64,000 nucleotides of DNA from Anthopleura xanthogrammica. Its lineage: Eukaryota; Cnidaria; Anthozoa; Actiniaria; Actiniidae. How positions within the stretch are numbered: the first letter of the stretch is position 1; every line of letters begins with the position of its first letter. A program made the position numbers and the translations under genes. Shown one piece after another: positions 52,801 through 54,522 of this stretch. The stretch covers positions 6,710,194 to 6,774,193 of the forward strand of contig OZ025224.1 in NCBI GenBank assembly GCA_964019055.1, in the 5' to 3' direction. The notes beneath the pieces are model-generated. The model ran no database searches, was not told the origin of the DNA, and saw nothing but the letters and a program-made list of their open reading frames with translations.

Positions 52801-54522
52801 GATGGGCGGATGGATGGCGGGATTGGCGGATGGATTGATGAGAATTAACAGTGGATTCCGCAGATAGAGTGGCTCTTCTTCCACTGCATTCCAATCAGAA
52901 TTTTAAAGTTGATTTTTGCTGAGGTAGGAATACCAGAGAACCCAGAGAAAATTAGCCAAGAAAGCACAGGAGAAAATGGTGGAGTTAAAACCTGGGTTTC
53001 ATTGAGTGCTCTTACCGCTACCATGCAACAGTGCTTCTCAGATAACATATTAACATCATATATATACGGTATAATATACATGCTACAAAATATATATTTC
53101 AGATAACATGTGGTTATATGACATAAAAAATATGTATTTGTAATGCGAAGCTTATCAACTACTGTACAATCATAATTATAACATCTGTAATGATTTTGGG
53201 CAGAGGATGACATTTTTTTAAAATTTTAATCATGGTTCTACATACAATACAGTTAATACTGCAAAGACTATTTGCAACATCTGTAATGATCATCCAAAAG
53301 CAGATTTCAAGCAATTATAGAAATTAAGCTTATAGAACAAATAATATGAGTTGCCTTGAAGGACATGATTCTACACGTAACAAAATTGAATCCAAGTAGT
53401 AATTTATTGTTCATGACAGTTCAAACACAGATAGAGTAAAGTATGTCATCATTTAATTTTTTTTATTTATTTATTATTATATTCAACGAGGAAGCCACAC
53501 TCATCAGTGATGATTTTCAGGAGGGTTCTCTAAAACTGCAGCAAACATTTCTGTTAGTTTTTGTTTTTTCATGCTCAAACAAGATTGCTTTTCAGATGGT
53601 AAAGTCCTTTACACATAATAGCATGCACATCATCAAGCAAGCTAATACAACCTGGGTTTGAGTCCCGTCAGGGCTCGCTGTTGAATGTGAGCAGACTGAG
53701 TTACTCATTGGTTCTCTCCTGTGCTTTGAGGGCTATGCGTAGATGCCACTGCTATAAATTCTATATATTCTATTCATTATTAATAAAGGGTATACCAGTG
53801 ATGAGATTTGTTAAAGAGGAAGTAAGATTATTATCCTGAAGCTTGTCTTTTCTCTGATATCTAATCAAGTCTAAAATAAATCTCAGTGATTATGTGAATA
53901 TTTATCTCGACTTCGGTGACTAATTGCTAATTATATTACCACTTGTATGTGTTGTGCAGATACATTACAACATATTATACTAACCTCTTAAAATTGTTTC
54001 CTAAATAATTACATTGTTTTTCAAGAGTTACTCATACCAGATTTATAAAACAATTATTCTTATCTTTACCAGTATCGATCACATTTGGTTAAGCTTACAT
54101 ATTTGTTTGTGATCATTATTATCATTAATATTCAACCAATATTACTTACAGTGCACTTGCAAATACGACTTGATACGCTTATATCACTCAAATTTTATTC
54201 AACTATATAACCTATACCTTCATACGAAATTTAAAACTTCTATATTTACGGTATCTAAAGGCATGGTTCTCAAGGAAAGAGTATTTTTGAGCCACATTTT
54301 TTCCAGATTTTAATAAAATACTTGGAAACCATCCAATTTTAATCCACAAGTCAGGTCATTGGGCCACTTTCCGGCCACATAGTTAGTTATTTTTCTATCT
54401 AGCTATTAAATTCTATAGTCAATAAACTCACCAACTCCAATAGATAGTTGATCTGTGTTTAAATTTTCCACATATTCTCCAACGTATGTTCGTAGTATCC
54501 ATGCTGCTAGCCCTTCAAGCAT
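318..54522 (-). CDS. VPS13D: VPS13D orthologue, bridge-like lipid-transfer protein (63 coding exons seen, 3' end outside window)
   Basis: VPS13 proteins are long hydrophobic-groove rods that move phospholipids between membranes at contact sites. VPS13D in animals acts at ER-mitochondria and ER-peroxisome contacts and is needed for mitochondrial shape and clearance. The translated exons align end to end with my memory of human VPS13D: N-terminal chorein segment, long middle rod, UBA domain, VAB (adaptor-binding) region and ricin-B-like domain. Exons are listed in the block entries that follow. All 62 internal junctions keep phase; 61 introns are GT-AG and one is GC-AG. The total is 11,239 nt, about 3,746 codons, compared with roughly 4,390 residues for the human protein, so about the last 15% (ATG_C and PH-like region) lies beyond position 1. 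No frameshift or internal stop was found, so the gene looks functional. Exon ends were placed by eye from splice consensus plus homology. Confidence 0.97.
870..1012. mobile_element. MITE of the TTGCGCGCAA family
   Basis: Imperfect palindrome with GGACACACGGTGCAACA at one side and TGTTGC/GCGCGCAATG motifs throughout. Better copies are at 3366-3540 and 3697-3871, with fragments near 25905-25945 and 61700-62010. It lies next to the donor of VPS13D exon 62. Confidence 0.65.
1479..1595 (+). repeat. Duplicated poly(G) tracts
   Basis: A run of 17 G (1479-1495) and a run of 21 G (1575-1595), with a G7 run between them, in a locally repeated context (AAAAAGTGGGGG). On the minus strand, the transcribed sense of VPS13D, these are C runs in an intron. 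Confidence 0.9.
1624..1790. repeat. GGAT / GGAGGGAT array next to the exon 61 donor
   Basis: Tandem GGAT with an inner block of GGAGGGAT units. It ends within a few bases of the VPS13D exon 61 donor (exon boundary 1793), so the intron begins GTAGTTATCCATCCATC on the minus strand. Confidence 0.95.
2153..2472. mobile_element. MITE with about 47-bp inverted ends
   Basis: Ends carry AGTGAAAAACGCACTGCGCA and its near-exact reverse complement around 2430-2465. No coding potential; a short open frame here is chance. Confidence 0.7.
2496..7939 (-). CDS. VPS13D: VPS13D exons 54-60: last VAB repeats
   Basis: Exons: 7862-7939, 6589-6733, 5904-6001, 5114-5191, 4562-4685, 3994-4063, 2496-2655 (residues 3356-3607). 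Anchors are [13 protein letters not shown] (exon 55), [18 protein letters not shown] (exon 56), [19 protein letters not shown] (exon 57), [16 protein letters not shown] with [10 protein letters not shown] (exon 58), VKFFQAG (exon 59) and [13 protein letters not shown] (exon 60, part of the SHR-BD signature that VPS13 proteins share). VAB regions recruit adaptors that place VPS13 on its target membrane. All junctions are GT-AG and in phase. Confidence 0.95.
2745..3050. mobile_element. Composite of two adjacent hairpin MITEs
   Basis: First hairpin at about 2745-2880 (CACATGTTAAGAGCCTGATA and its complement), second at about 2880-3045 (TTATTACACATTAAGGGTCG and its complement). The same pair in the same order recurs, partly deleted, at 62070-62350. 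Confidence 0.75.
3264..3925. repeat. 331-bp tandem duplication containing a hairpin MITE
   Basis: Two units offset by exactly 331 bp (for example CTCTAAAGGTTCGGACACAC at 3361 and 3692). Each contains one copy of the TTGCGCGCAA MITE, and identity is high, so the event is recent. It lies between VPS13D exons 60 and 59. Confidence 0.9.
4779..4907. mobile_element. MITE family B (TAGACCCCTTG ends)
   Basis: Hairpin with ends like TAGACCCCTTGCACGTGACG and inner GCTCAATTTGGAGGACAAAA. Further full copies are at 11029-11154 and 27037-27172; halves occur near 17636, 21185 and 47030. Confidence 0.75.
4941..5071. mobile_element. MITE family A (ATTTCAGACCACGTGTCATT ends)
   Basis: Inverted ends enclosing AGACACATGAATATGGATAC and CAAACAAAGAATCTTATTC. 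This is the most abundant family in the window, with other copies at 9603-9875, 14841-14970, 20571-20943, 26091-26270, 30989-31160 and 42947-43100, and a relative at 27461-27625. Confidence 0.85.
5385..5480. mobile_element. Hairpin MITE (AAGACGAGGCTC family)
   Basis: Palindromic element with TTCAAGACGAGGCTC and its complement. Two further copies lie side by side at 20110-20360. Confidence 0.7.
5685..5890. mobile_element. Hairpin element with repeated CCGTAAGTTATGGA ends
   Basis: Nested inverted repeats: GGTCCGTACCGTAAGTTATG and variants occur three times in both directions, with AACCTCGTTTGCTCGGTCC and its complement at the edges of the inner hairpin (about 5775-5887). Confidence 0.6.
6080..6440 (+). 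repeat. ATC/CAT triplet array with higher-order repeat
   Basis: Runs of ATC and CAT triplets interspersed with a longer unit (AACATCATCCACATGACTCTC, ATGACTCTCCGTGTCAACG) repeated three to four times. Intronic, between VPS13D exons 56 and 55. Confidence 0.85.
7130..7238. mobile_element. Near-perfect hairpin MITE
   Basis: CGTGTAAATCAACCCTACGA and its exact complement face each other about 25 bp apart, with ACGAAGTGCGT and ACGCACCTCGT outside. Confidence 0.7.
7528..7655 (+). repeat. 64-bp direct repeat, two copies
   Basis: TACAGGCCATTATAGACCAG occurs at 7541 and 7605 in two near-identical 64-bp units. Between VPS13D exons 55 and 54. Confidence 0.85.
8065..8360. mobile_element. Two adjacent hairpin MITEs
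   Basis: About 8075-8225 is a palindrome around GCCGAAGCCATAGGCTGAGG with ATATCGTAAAT arms; about 8300-8360 is a short palindrome with GTGAACTCGACATGATAAAT arms. Confidence 0.6.
8518..15086 (-). CDS. VPS13D: VPS13D exons 42-53: start and middle of the VAB (adaptor-binding) region
   Basis: Exons: 15005-15086, 14659-14776, 14290-14360, 13465-13731, 12321-12499, 11719-11853, 11502-11652, 10620-10824, 9902-10124, 9326-9514, 8722-8888, 8518-8571 (residues 2743-3355). Exon 42 reads [18 protein letters not shown]. Exon 45 ends in [12 protein letters not shown], the first VAB repeat signature; exon 46 has [11 protein letters not shown]. Exon 50 carries [16 protein letters not shown] and exon 52 carries [16 protein letters not shown]. 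The invariant Asn of the VAB repeats (RNNTG, VNLLP, INNTG) is kept in each. The intron after exon 46 starts with GC instead of GT. Exon 49 was extended to 10824 because this restores phase and the [15 protein letters not shown] block. Confidence 0.95.
8940..9110. repeat. GAAA/GAAG/GGCA array
   Basis: Purine-rich tandem array of GAAAGAAG-type units with a short (GGCA) block at about 9001-9025. It starts about 50 bp from the acceptor of VPS13D exon 52, so it acts as pyrimidine-rich intron sequence on the transcribed strand. Confidence 0.9.
10229..10552. mobile_element. MITE with GGCGGCCATCTTG ends
   Basis: Inverted ends AGACCTTTTTACTTAAACGG with GGCGGCCATCTTG, then TGGGATGCCGAGGGGGC and its complement inside. 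The ends contain the YY1-type core (AAGATGGCCGCC). Confidence 0.7.
11158..11340. mobile_element. MITE with TCTGTGGGATTTCAAAACAT arm, downstream of a family B MITE
   Basis: Related copies: hairpin at 24361-24600, 47100-47250, and fragments at 6880-6975 and 10978-11030. Members share TTCAAAACATTGGTATT, GCACATTCT and an ACAGCGGT end. Confidence 0.6.
11878..12260 (+). repeat. CAG/CAA/CAT triplet array
   Basis: Imperfect CAG, CAA and CAT triplets in the intron between VPS13D exons 47 and 46, starting about 25 bp from exon 47. Both strands have long open frames that are a by-product of triplet composition. Confidence 0.9.
12681..13388 (+). repeat. 48-bp minisatellite, about 14.75 copies
   Basis: Unit contains GTAGCCGTTAGTGGAGG, TTCGACCTTATAATTATGCA and GTTGTGGGGAG. 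Units differ by single substitutions. A degraded relative precedes it at about 12540-12680. It lies between VPS13D exons 46 and 45. Confidence 0.95.
13860..14012. mobile_element. Repeat element, copy 1 (CGTTGTCATCGGACGGCTCC)
   Basis: A second copy at 23528-23668 shares CGGTTGAATTCTTCACTGAT and GGCTCCGCGACTAC. No long inverted ends were seen; probably a short interspersed element or fragment. Confidence 0.65.
14547..14651. repeat. (GGGAGA)n array ending 8 bp from the exon 43 donor
   Basis: About 17 hexamers. On the minus strand the intron begins GTAAGTACC and then runs straight into (TCTCCC)n. Confidence 0.95.
14841..14970. mobile_element. Truncated family A MITE next to exon 42 donor
   Basis: Starts AGCATGGGCATAATG with the usual family A arm, but breaks off after GTTAAACAAAGAAATGGTAC, about 35 bp from the donor of VPS13D exon 42 (boundary 15005). 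Confidence 0.75.
15645..15823 (-). CDS. VPS13D: VPS13D exon 41: UBA (ubiquitin-associated) domain
   Basis: This 179-nt exon (residues about 2683-2742) encodes a three-helix UBA domain, roughly residues 2685-2725. The first helix reads [19 protein letters not shown]; the LGF turn is the equivalent of the MGF/MGY ubiquitin-contact loop, and the last helix carries ATWLLEN, the usual end of a UBA fold. Among VPS13 paralogues only VPS13D has a UBA domain, which fixes the identity of the gene. The domain is known to bind ubiquitin, with a preference for K63 chains in studies of the fly and human proteins. The exon is fully open and phase-consistent with both neighbours. Confidence 0.97.
15865..16078 (-). 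mobile_element. tRNA-headed SINE copy
   Basis: On the minus strand it begins CCAGGGTGGTGTAGTGGTAG, with a B-box-like GGCTCGATTCCTG, then a body containing GGTTTTCCTCCCTCCT. Other members of this family: 21462-21680, 31640-31985, 38965-39195, 43895-44092, 48650-48850, 52845-53040 and 61265-61410. Confidence 0.75.
16251..21824 (-). CDS. VPS13D: VPS13D exons 33-40: rod before the UBA domain
   Basis: Exons: 21685-21824, 21313-21391, 20977-21134, 19779-20016, 18973-19194, 17809-18050, 17360-17590, 16251-16401 (residues 2196-2682). Anchors are [16 protein letters not shown] (exon 33), [12 protein letters not shown] (exon 34), [15 protein letters not shown] (exon 35), VNVSLELLP (exon 36), [12 protein letters not shown] (exon 37), [14 protein letters not shown] (exon 38), [12 protein letters not shown] (exon 39) and [14 protein letters not shown] (exon 40). 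Introns in this block contain the two longest short-unit arrays of the window. The donors of exons 33 and 36 are directly next to repeats. Confidence 0.96.
16443..17190 (+). repeat. Very long (GAAC)n microsatellite, about 750 bp
   Basis: About 185 tetramers, nearly perfect over the last 450 bp, with GACC variants at the 5' end and two single-base interruptions near 16690 and 16732. It fills the intron between VPS13D exons 40 and 39. All six frames stay open because the unit has no stop; none is a gene. Confidence 0.98.
18400..18560. mobile_element. Hairpin MITE (AATAACATGACTTTTG ends)
   Basis: AATAACATGACTTTTGCAGG and its complement enclose GGCCCGAGTAGCATCGATTT and a GCGCAGCGAGGG centre. A separate small hairpin with TTCGCGACACTTTAATTT arms is at 18840-18935. 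Confidence 0.7.
19242..19768 (+). repeat. GACAAG hexamer array passing into a 15-bp array
   Basis: About 41 perfect GACAAG units (to about 19490), then about 18 perfect units of GACATTGAAGACAAG (to 19768). The array stops 10 bp from the donor of VPS13D exon 36 (boundary 19779). The repeat-length open frames on both strands are artefacts. Confidence 0.97.
20110..20360. mobile_element. Two adjacent hairpin MITEs (AAGACGAGGCTC family)
   Basis: Copies at about 20117-20205 and 20225-20360, each flanked by CAAAGCAATTCAAG-like arms; same family as 5385-5480. Between VPS13D exons 36 and 35. Confidence 0.75.
20571..20943. mobile_element. Family A MITE with internally triplicated centre
   Basis: Ends match the family, but the central part (CCCTAGAGTATCATTTCTTT ... 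AAAGAATCTTATTCTCAAGA) is present three times with a period of about 102 bp. Confidence 0.85.
21462..21680 (-). mobile_element. SINE copy whose tRNA-like head abuts the exon 33 donor
   Basis: On the minus strand, VPS13D exon 33 ends at 21685 and the intron reads GTAAGTAAC followed directly by the head GGGTAGCGTAGCGGTGAGA. The B-box-like GGTTCGAGTCCCG is at about 21610-21630 and the body extends to 21462. Confidence 0.8.
22383..28580 (-). CDS. VPS13D: VPS13D exons 27-32: central rod
   Basis: Exons: 27842-28580, 26294-26486, 25169-25394, 24676-24720, 23318-23498, 22383-22584 (residues 1667-2195). Exon 27 (739 nt) encodes a groove segment followed by a Ser/Pro-rich linker and [16 protein letters not shown]. 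Exon 28 carries [14 protein letters not shown], almost identical to human VPS13D. Exon 29 holds [15 protein letters not shown]; the 45-nt exon 30 bridges to exon 31 with [15 protein letters not shown], a highly conserved rod block. Exon 32 has [12 protein letters not shown] and [10 protein letters not shown]. Phase is continuous throughout. Confidence 0.96.
22622..22829. mobile_element. MITE family E (AAGATGGCGCAGG ends)
   Basis: Inverted arms GCGCCATCTTGAAAGGTAGC and complement, then GCGAGACGAACG. Other copies: 43168-43407 and 60461-60657; partial at about 38575-38640. Confidence 0.8.
23528..23668. mobile_element. Repeat element, copy 2 (CGTTGTCATCGACCGGCTCC)
   Basis: Second copy of the 13860-14012 element, just outside the acceptor of VPS13D exon 31 (boundary 23498). 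Confidence 0.65.
23699..24312. mobile_element. MITE family G (AAAGTGGCACTTGGA ends), 614 bp
   Basis: Ends are AAAGTGGCACTTGG and the reverse of AAAGTGCCCCTTTA. Inside are repeated inverted TTCGTCGTTGAAAAGTGCATG-like arms. A shorter copy is at 50113-50470. Confidence 0.75.
26091..26270. mobile_element. Complete family A MITE, about 180 bp
   Basis: Best-preserved copy: GCTTGGGCGTAATG at the start, ATTACACCCAAGC at the end, and the full ATTTCAGACCACGT arm between them and the core. It ends about 25 bp from the donor of VPS13D exon 28 (boundary 26294). Confidence 0.85.
27037..27172. mobile_element. Family B MITE
   Basis: TAGACCCCTTGCACGTGACG to GTGCTGCAAGGGGTCTA, with TTTGGAGGACAAAA arms inside. 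Confidence 0.8.
27190..27728. mobile_element. Larger TIR element with a family A-like MITE inserted in it
   Basis: Outer arms CAGTTCAAACGTCGAACTTC (about 27195) and its near complement ending at 27728. The inner element at 27461-27625 has TAGACCTCTTTACCTTCG ends of its own. Confidence 0.75.
28670..29000 (+). repeat. GGAAGCAA-type purine array
   Basis: Irregular tandem of GAAGGAAGCAAG variants. It lies between VPS13D exons 27 and 26, starting about 90 bp from exon 27. A poly(G) run of 15 at about 29107-29121 follows near exon 26. Confidence 0.92.
29149..32233 (-). CDS. VPS13D: VPS13D exons 24-26, including a 1,382-nt exon
   Basis: Exons: 31991-32233, 31435-31571, 29149-30530 (residues 1080-1666). 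Exon 24 contains [16 protein letters not shown], close to the human SLIKLEYQFVSSECPS segment. Exon 26 encodes about 460 residues without interruption, with [40 protein letters not shown] and [11 protein letters not shown] in the order seen in the human protein. Its large size in a gene whose median exon is about 140 nt suggests past intron loss or retention of an ancient large exon. A 93-bp tandem duplication copies the acceptor and first 31 nt of exon 24 (see 32203-32388). Confidence 0.96.
30989..31160. mobile_element. Family A MITE
   Basis: CTTGGACGTAATGTTTTCCC to GGGAAAACATGACGCCGAAG with the family arms. Confidence 0.8.
31200..31340. mobile_element. MITE with TTTGATTGACGTCCAACAAA end
   Basis: Inverted arms GTTTCCATGACATCCCATAG / CATGGAAACACTTTGATTG. 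A second copy is at 39300-39450. Confidence 0.65.
31640..31985 (-). mobile_element. Two SINE copies; tRNA-like head close to the exon 24 donor
   Basis: The second head, at 31919-31976 on the minus strand (GGGTGGCGTAGTGCTTCTAG, then B-box GGTTCGATTCC), begins about 14 bp inside the intron that follows VPS13D exon 24 (boundary 31991). A diverged body and another head lie at about 31640-31805. Confidence 0.7.
32203..32388 (-). repeat. 93-bp tandem duplication covering the exon 24 acceptor
   Basis: Two near-identical 93-bp units (CTTGAAACTGCTTCTGCAAG at 32203 and 32296). The unit includes the first 31 nt of VPS13D exon 24 and its CACAG acceptor, so a decoy acceptor with a coding stub lies 93 bp upstream. 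Confidence 0.93.
33034..33326. mobile_element. MITE, about 290 bp, near-identical copy at 59078-59371
   Basis: ACAATTAGTCCTCGAGTC to CCATTAGTAGGTTTTTTCTA, with a CATGAGGCCGAAGGCC hairpin and TACTAGAGGTCTATCACTAA arms. The two copies differ at only a handful of positions by eye. Confidence 0.85.
33358..34163 (+). mobile_element. Tc1/mariner-type element with long TIRs encoding only a paired-type DNA-binding domain
   Basis: The element starts CAGTCGATTTCACATAAC at 33360 and ends with its reverse complement at 34161, flanked on both sides by TA, the Tc1/mariner target duplication. The TIRs are about 135 bp (left) and 155 bp (right) and appear identical except for a 20-bp extra segment in the right one, so the insertion is young. 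The interior (about 33495-34006) holds one open frame. It lies in the VPS13D intron between exons 24 and 23, 32 bp after another MITE and about 430 bp before the sulfotransferase start. Confidence 0.88.
33528..34172 (+). CDS. Truncated transposase: paired-type (two helix-turn-helix) DNA-binding domain without catalytic domain
   Basis: From the ATG at 33528 the frame encodes 214 residues. Residues 6-130 resemble the PAX/Tc1 paired domain: [17 protein letters not shown] and [13 protein letters not shown] form the first helix-turn-helix, [16 protein letters not shown] is the basic linker, and [15 protein letters not shown] with [14 protein letters not shown] forms the second. The frame continues through [10 protein letters not shown], as in full transposases of this group, then runs into the right TIR at about 34007. 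The DD(E/D) catalytic region is absent. The last 55 or so residues are TIR-encoded, and the stop TGA (34170) lies in flanking host DNA. An internally deleted copy is the simplest reading; a binding-only repressor is possible. Confidence 0.8.
   Translation: MNVFTKQGKAIPDDVRERIVDNWLDGKCPASIGSELNITKQTIHNIINNFLARGNVEARKGGKRSRSARTDDVNYFVEYSKTQQPSVTAKEIHHRLVQNNVCLAQNAPSLTSISRSLTQDLGYSYKKLKVIPRESLTEASQAKLHEYLAVCSTINPRTMHCQRTKLRTSEVPKFTSKFVGKFPTNFASSAGTSEVPNELRNIFVKSYVKSTVKL
34590..35321 (+). CDS. Sulfotransferase-family protein with C-terminal membrane anchor (single exon, nested in VPS13D intron)
   Basis: The 243-residue protein starts with a P-loop-like PAPS-binding motif, GLPKTGTKS at residues 7-15, followed by [15 protein letters not shown]. 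This is the signature of the widespread invertebrate Sulfotransfer_4-type family, whose substrates are mostly unknown. [12 protein letters not shown] (about residues 79-90) corresponds to the second strand and 3'-phosphate region. Residues 220-243 are strongly hydrophobic and probably a tail anchor, placing the enzyme on a membrane. There is no intron in the frame. The start is the first ATG before the P-loop, with an A-rich upstream context. It sits in the intron between VPS13D exons 24 and 23, on the opposite strand, with a CCAAT box at 34449. A variant poly(A) signal ATTAAA occurs at 35534. Substrate and function are not predictable from sequence. Confidence 0.85.
   Translation: MKLICAGLPKTGTKSLARALRILGYNVYDFDEQVLYHMDEWLDLFKHGKVPDFYAMFKDVDAVIDVPCSAFFEELMEAFPDAKVILPVREEHAWIKSYVTQNEAMYNTFITKIRCLLPTWKNVVFIILSTRMANIGTNDPKSSYICLKRYRWHNDRVKSVVPADKLLVYSIKQGWEPLCKFTGKKIPDQPFPHLNVKGKIMSTFQTETELGRKITRELRVVMVCSVVVVALIGVILMYLFRLF
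35875..36022. mobile_element. MITE with GTAGAGTGCAAAC ends
   Basis: GTAGAGTGCAAACAATATAT with CCGTGAAAT and the exact complement at the other end, about 148 bp, about 550 bp after the sulfotransferase stop. Confidence 0.75.
36369..36482. mobile_element. Near-perfect hairpin MITE
   Basis: AGCCTCCTACGCAGACG and GGTCGTCACGCAA arms face their complements around ACGAACGTCGTT, about 114 bp. Confidence 0.8.
36616..41953 (-). CDS. VPS13D: VPS13D exons 17-23: rod segment
   Basis: Exons: 41821-41953, 41066-41200, 40898-40988, 39525-39639, 38799-38898, 38288-38412, 36616-36816 (residues 780-1079). Exon 19 has [17 protein letters not shown] followed by HINEYK, matching the human SDPKYPGAVLSGNLPDL...HINEDK block. 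Exon 23 carries [19 protein letters not shown], a canonical VPS13 rod motif. Exons 20-22 are low in similarity and rich in Ser/Thr, so they are supported mainly by splice phase and short anchors. The donor of exon 22 lies in the last unit of a 103-bp minisatellite, and the donor of exon 23 (GTTGGT) is weak. Confidence 0.9.
36905..37556 (+). repeat. About 70-bp minisatellite derived from a SINE-like element
   Basis: Unit holds CACTACCACTACATTC, AATATTCTATGCACACGACG and CAACTCACATGTTGATAG, about nine copies. It runs directly into a SINE-like body (37555-37640, GGAGAAAACCCTCGTGGCAC), and the same order in single copy is found at 48061-48340. Confidence 0.9.
37871..38390 (-). repeat. 103-bp minisatellite made from the 3' end of VPS13D exon 22
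   Basis: Five units at 37871, 37974, 38077, 38180 and 38283. On the minus strand each holds the exon tail encoding [20 protein letters not shown] plus the GAG/GTGGGT donor and about 40 nt of intron. Only the unit at 38283 is continuous with the complete exon. Confidence 0.93.
38965..39195 (-). mobile_element. SINE copy
   Basis: Head on the minus strand GGGTGGCGTAGCGGTGAGAG, B-box GAGTTCGAGTC, body to TTCCAATTGGAATTTAG. An AAATA microsatellite (38920-38955) follows the tail. Confidence 0.8.
39300..39450. mobile_element. MITE with TTGATTGACGTCCAACAAA end
   Basis: Second copy of the 31200-31340 family: GGACGTCAATCAAAGTGTTT to AAACCTTGATTGACGTCC. Confidence 0.7.
39705..40835 (+). repeat. 1.1-kb CAG/CAA/CAT triplet array with higher-order units
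   Basis: Mostly CAGCAACAT and CAGCAGCAA runs. A larger segment (about 190 bp, with CAACATCTGAGCAACAACAA) is repeated at about 40160-40360 and 40350-40540. It lies in the intron between VPS13D exons 20 and 19. A plus-strand frame stays open through it, but it has no gene-like flanks. Confidence 0.95.
42025..42240. mobile_element. MITE with TTGGCCAACAGTCAAC arm
   Basis: CTGTCTGCCATTCGTCTGCC at one side, GGCAGATTGTTGGCCAACAG at the other. Related sequence at 43680-43800. It touches the donor of VPS13D exon 16 (boundary 42239). Confidence 0.55.
42239..49021 (-). CDS. VPS13D: VPS13D exons 7-16: N-terminal rod
   Basis: Exons: 48971-49021, 48368-48606, 47648-47816, 47279-47380, 46395-46587, 45606-45925, 45153-45313, 44152-44368, 42803-42892, 42239-42332 (residues 235-779). 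Recognisable blocks are the YRKMMKL...RYKKWRP segment in exon 8, WWKFSI in exon 9, and the tryptophan-rich [12 protein letters not shown] stretch in exon 11. That stretch matches the WFPGWGGWY segment that precedes an extended linker in animal VPS13D. Exon 14 carries EPLDITYNP and exon 15 carries [11 protein letters not shown], both standard VPS13 rod repeats. Exon 11 starts after a weak acceptor (CTCAAG), chosen because both the phase and the homology fit. Confidence 0.94.
42947..43100. mobile_element. Family A-like MITE
   Basis: TAGACCTCTTTATTTTGGGC, then CATTTCAGACGACATGTCAT and the complement near 43070. Confidence 0.75.
43168..43407. mobile_element. Family E MITE
   Basis: AGTCCCCTTCACAGTTCCCT to AACTGTGAAGGGGACT with ACCTTGAAAGGTAGCCATGC arms inside. 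Confidence 0.8.
43895..44092 (-). mobile_element. SINE copy
   Basis: Minus-strand head AGGTGGTGTAGCAGTTAGAG, B-box GAGTTTGAGTCC, body through GGTTTTCCTCCCTCCACA. It ends about 60 bp from the donor of VPS13D exon 14. Confidence 0.8.
44403..44546. mobile_element. Hairpin MITE (GACCCTTCTCAAAATGATCTT)
   Basis: GACCCTTCTCAAAAT and TGCGAGGCTAACATGGAACA arms with complements; it starts about 35 bp from exon 14's acceptor. Confidence 0.75.
44801..45120 (+). repeat. About 100-bp tandem repeat, 3.2 copies
   Basis: CTCATTACCAGCCTA starts units at 44801, 44900, 45000 and 45091 (spacing 99, 100, 91). It ends about 30 bp from the donor of VPS13D exon 13. Confidence 0.9.
45420..45600 (+). repeat. TTTG/TTTA-rich simple sequence
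   Basis: T-rich stretch with many TTTG and TTTATT units directly outside VPS13D exon 12 (boundary 45606). Low complexity; nothing else seen. Confidence 0.8.
46814..46880 (+). repeat. tRNA-like sequence, probably a SINE head
   Basis: TAACTCAGTGGCAGAGCGTC resembles a tRNA D-arm/A-box and GGGTTCACAG a B-box, with spacing like a tRNA. The acceptor stems do not pair well by eye, so a functional tRNA is unlikely. Confidence 0.45.
48061..48340 (-). mobile_element. SINE-like element, single-copy form of the 36905-37640 sequence
   Basis: Contains GTCAATATTCTATGTACTC, CAACTAACATGCTGG and GGAGAAAACCCTCGTAGCAC in the order seen at the end of the minisatellite at 36905-37556. A low-grade tRNA-like head lies at the 48340 end. 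Confidence 0.65.
48650..48850 (-). mobile_element. SINE copy
   Basis: Minus-strand head AGGTGGCATAGCGCGCGGTG, B-box GGTTCAAGTCCC, and a shortened body. Confidence 0.7.
49180..54522 (-). CDS. VPS13D: VPS13D exons 1-6: start codon and N-terminal chorein domain
   Basis: Exons: 54432-54522, 52452-52642, 51935-52012, 51020-51118, 49899-50015, 49180-49305 (residues 1-234). The start ATG is at 54522-54520. The protein opens with [20 protein letters not shown], matching the conserved VPS13 N-terminus, which is why this start was chosen. The chorein segment forms the end of the lipid channel that docks on the ER. Exon 2 carries the LPLK...[11 protein letters not shown] stretch typical of the family. 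Exon 5 holds the DVHIRYED motif found in all VPS13 proteins. Introns here carry a (TGGAA)-like array, a GGAT array, a SINE copy and two MITEs. Between 53050 and 54430 I see AT-rich intron sequence with only a SINE fragment. Confidence 0.96.
49505..49790. mobile_element. MITE with ACACCGATTCCGAACATG ends
   Basis: Arms ATACACCGATTCCGAACATG and complement near 49770-49790, with GCGAAAATGAGGCTAGTCAG and complement inside. Confidence 0.75.
50113..50470. mobile_element. Family G MITE, shorter copy
   Basis: AAAGGGGCACTTGGATG to AAGTGCCCCTTTA; it shares TGACTGCGAAGAAAATATGT-type sequence with 23699-24312. Confidence 0.75.
50721..50948. mobile_element. MITE with TTGTTTACATTTGTTTCTTC ends
   Basis: Arms TTGTTTACATTTGTTTCTTC and complement; inside, CTTACAACGATTCAAATTAT and complement flank a short centre. 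Confidence 0.7.
51195..51934. other. Intron stretch without recognised features
   Basis: Between VPS13D exons 4 and 3. A short CTGT run (about 51150-51200) precedes it; the rest is unique-looking intron sequence with no exon-like homology or inverted ends that I could see. Confidence 0.5.
52290..52442 (+). repeat. GGAAT-type pentamer array
   Basis: Irregular GGAAT, AGAAT and related units (for example GGAATGGAATAGATAGAATG), ending 10 bp from the donor of VPS13D exon 2 (boundary 52452). Confidence 0.9.
52665..52840 (+). repeat. GGAT array with GGATTTGTGGGT insertions
   Basis: Tandem GGAT with TTTGTGGGT and GGCG variants, beginning about 22 bp from the acceptor of VPS13D exon 2. Confidence 0.92.
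52845..53040 (-). mobile_element. SINE copy (degraded head)
   Basis: Body has TTCCAATCAGAATTTTAAAG and GGAATACCAGAGAACCC. A further fragment in the opposite direction is at 53655-53745 (GGGTTTGAGTCCCGTCAGGG). Confidence 0.65.
53050..54430. other. VPS13D intron 1, AT-rich, no further genes seen
   Basis: Apart from the SINE fragment at 53655-53745, no exon-like or MITE-like structure was recognised. Confidence 0.5.
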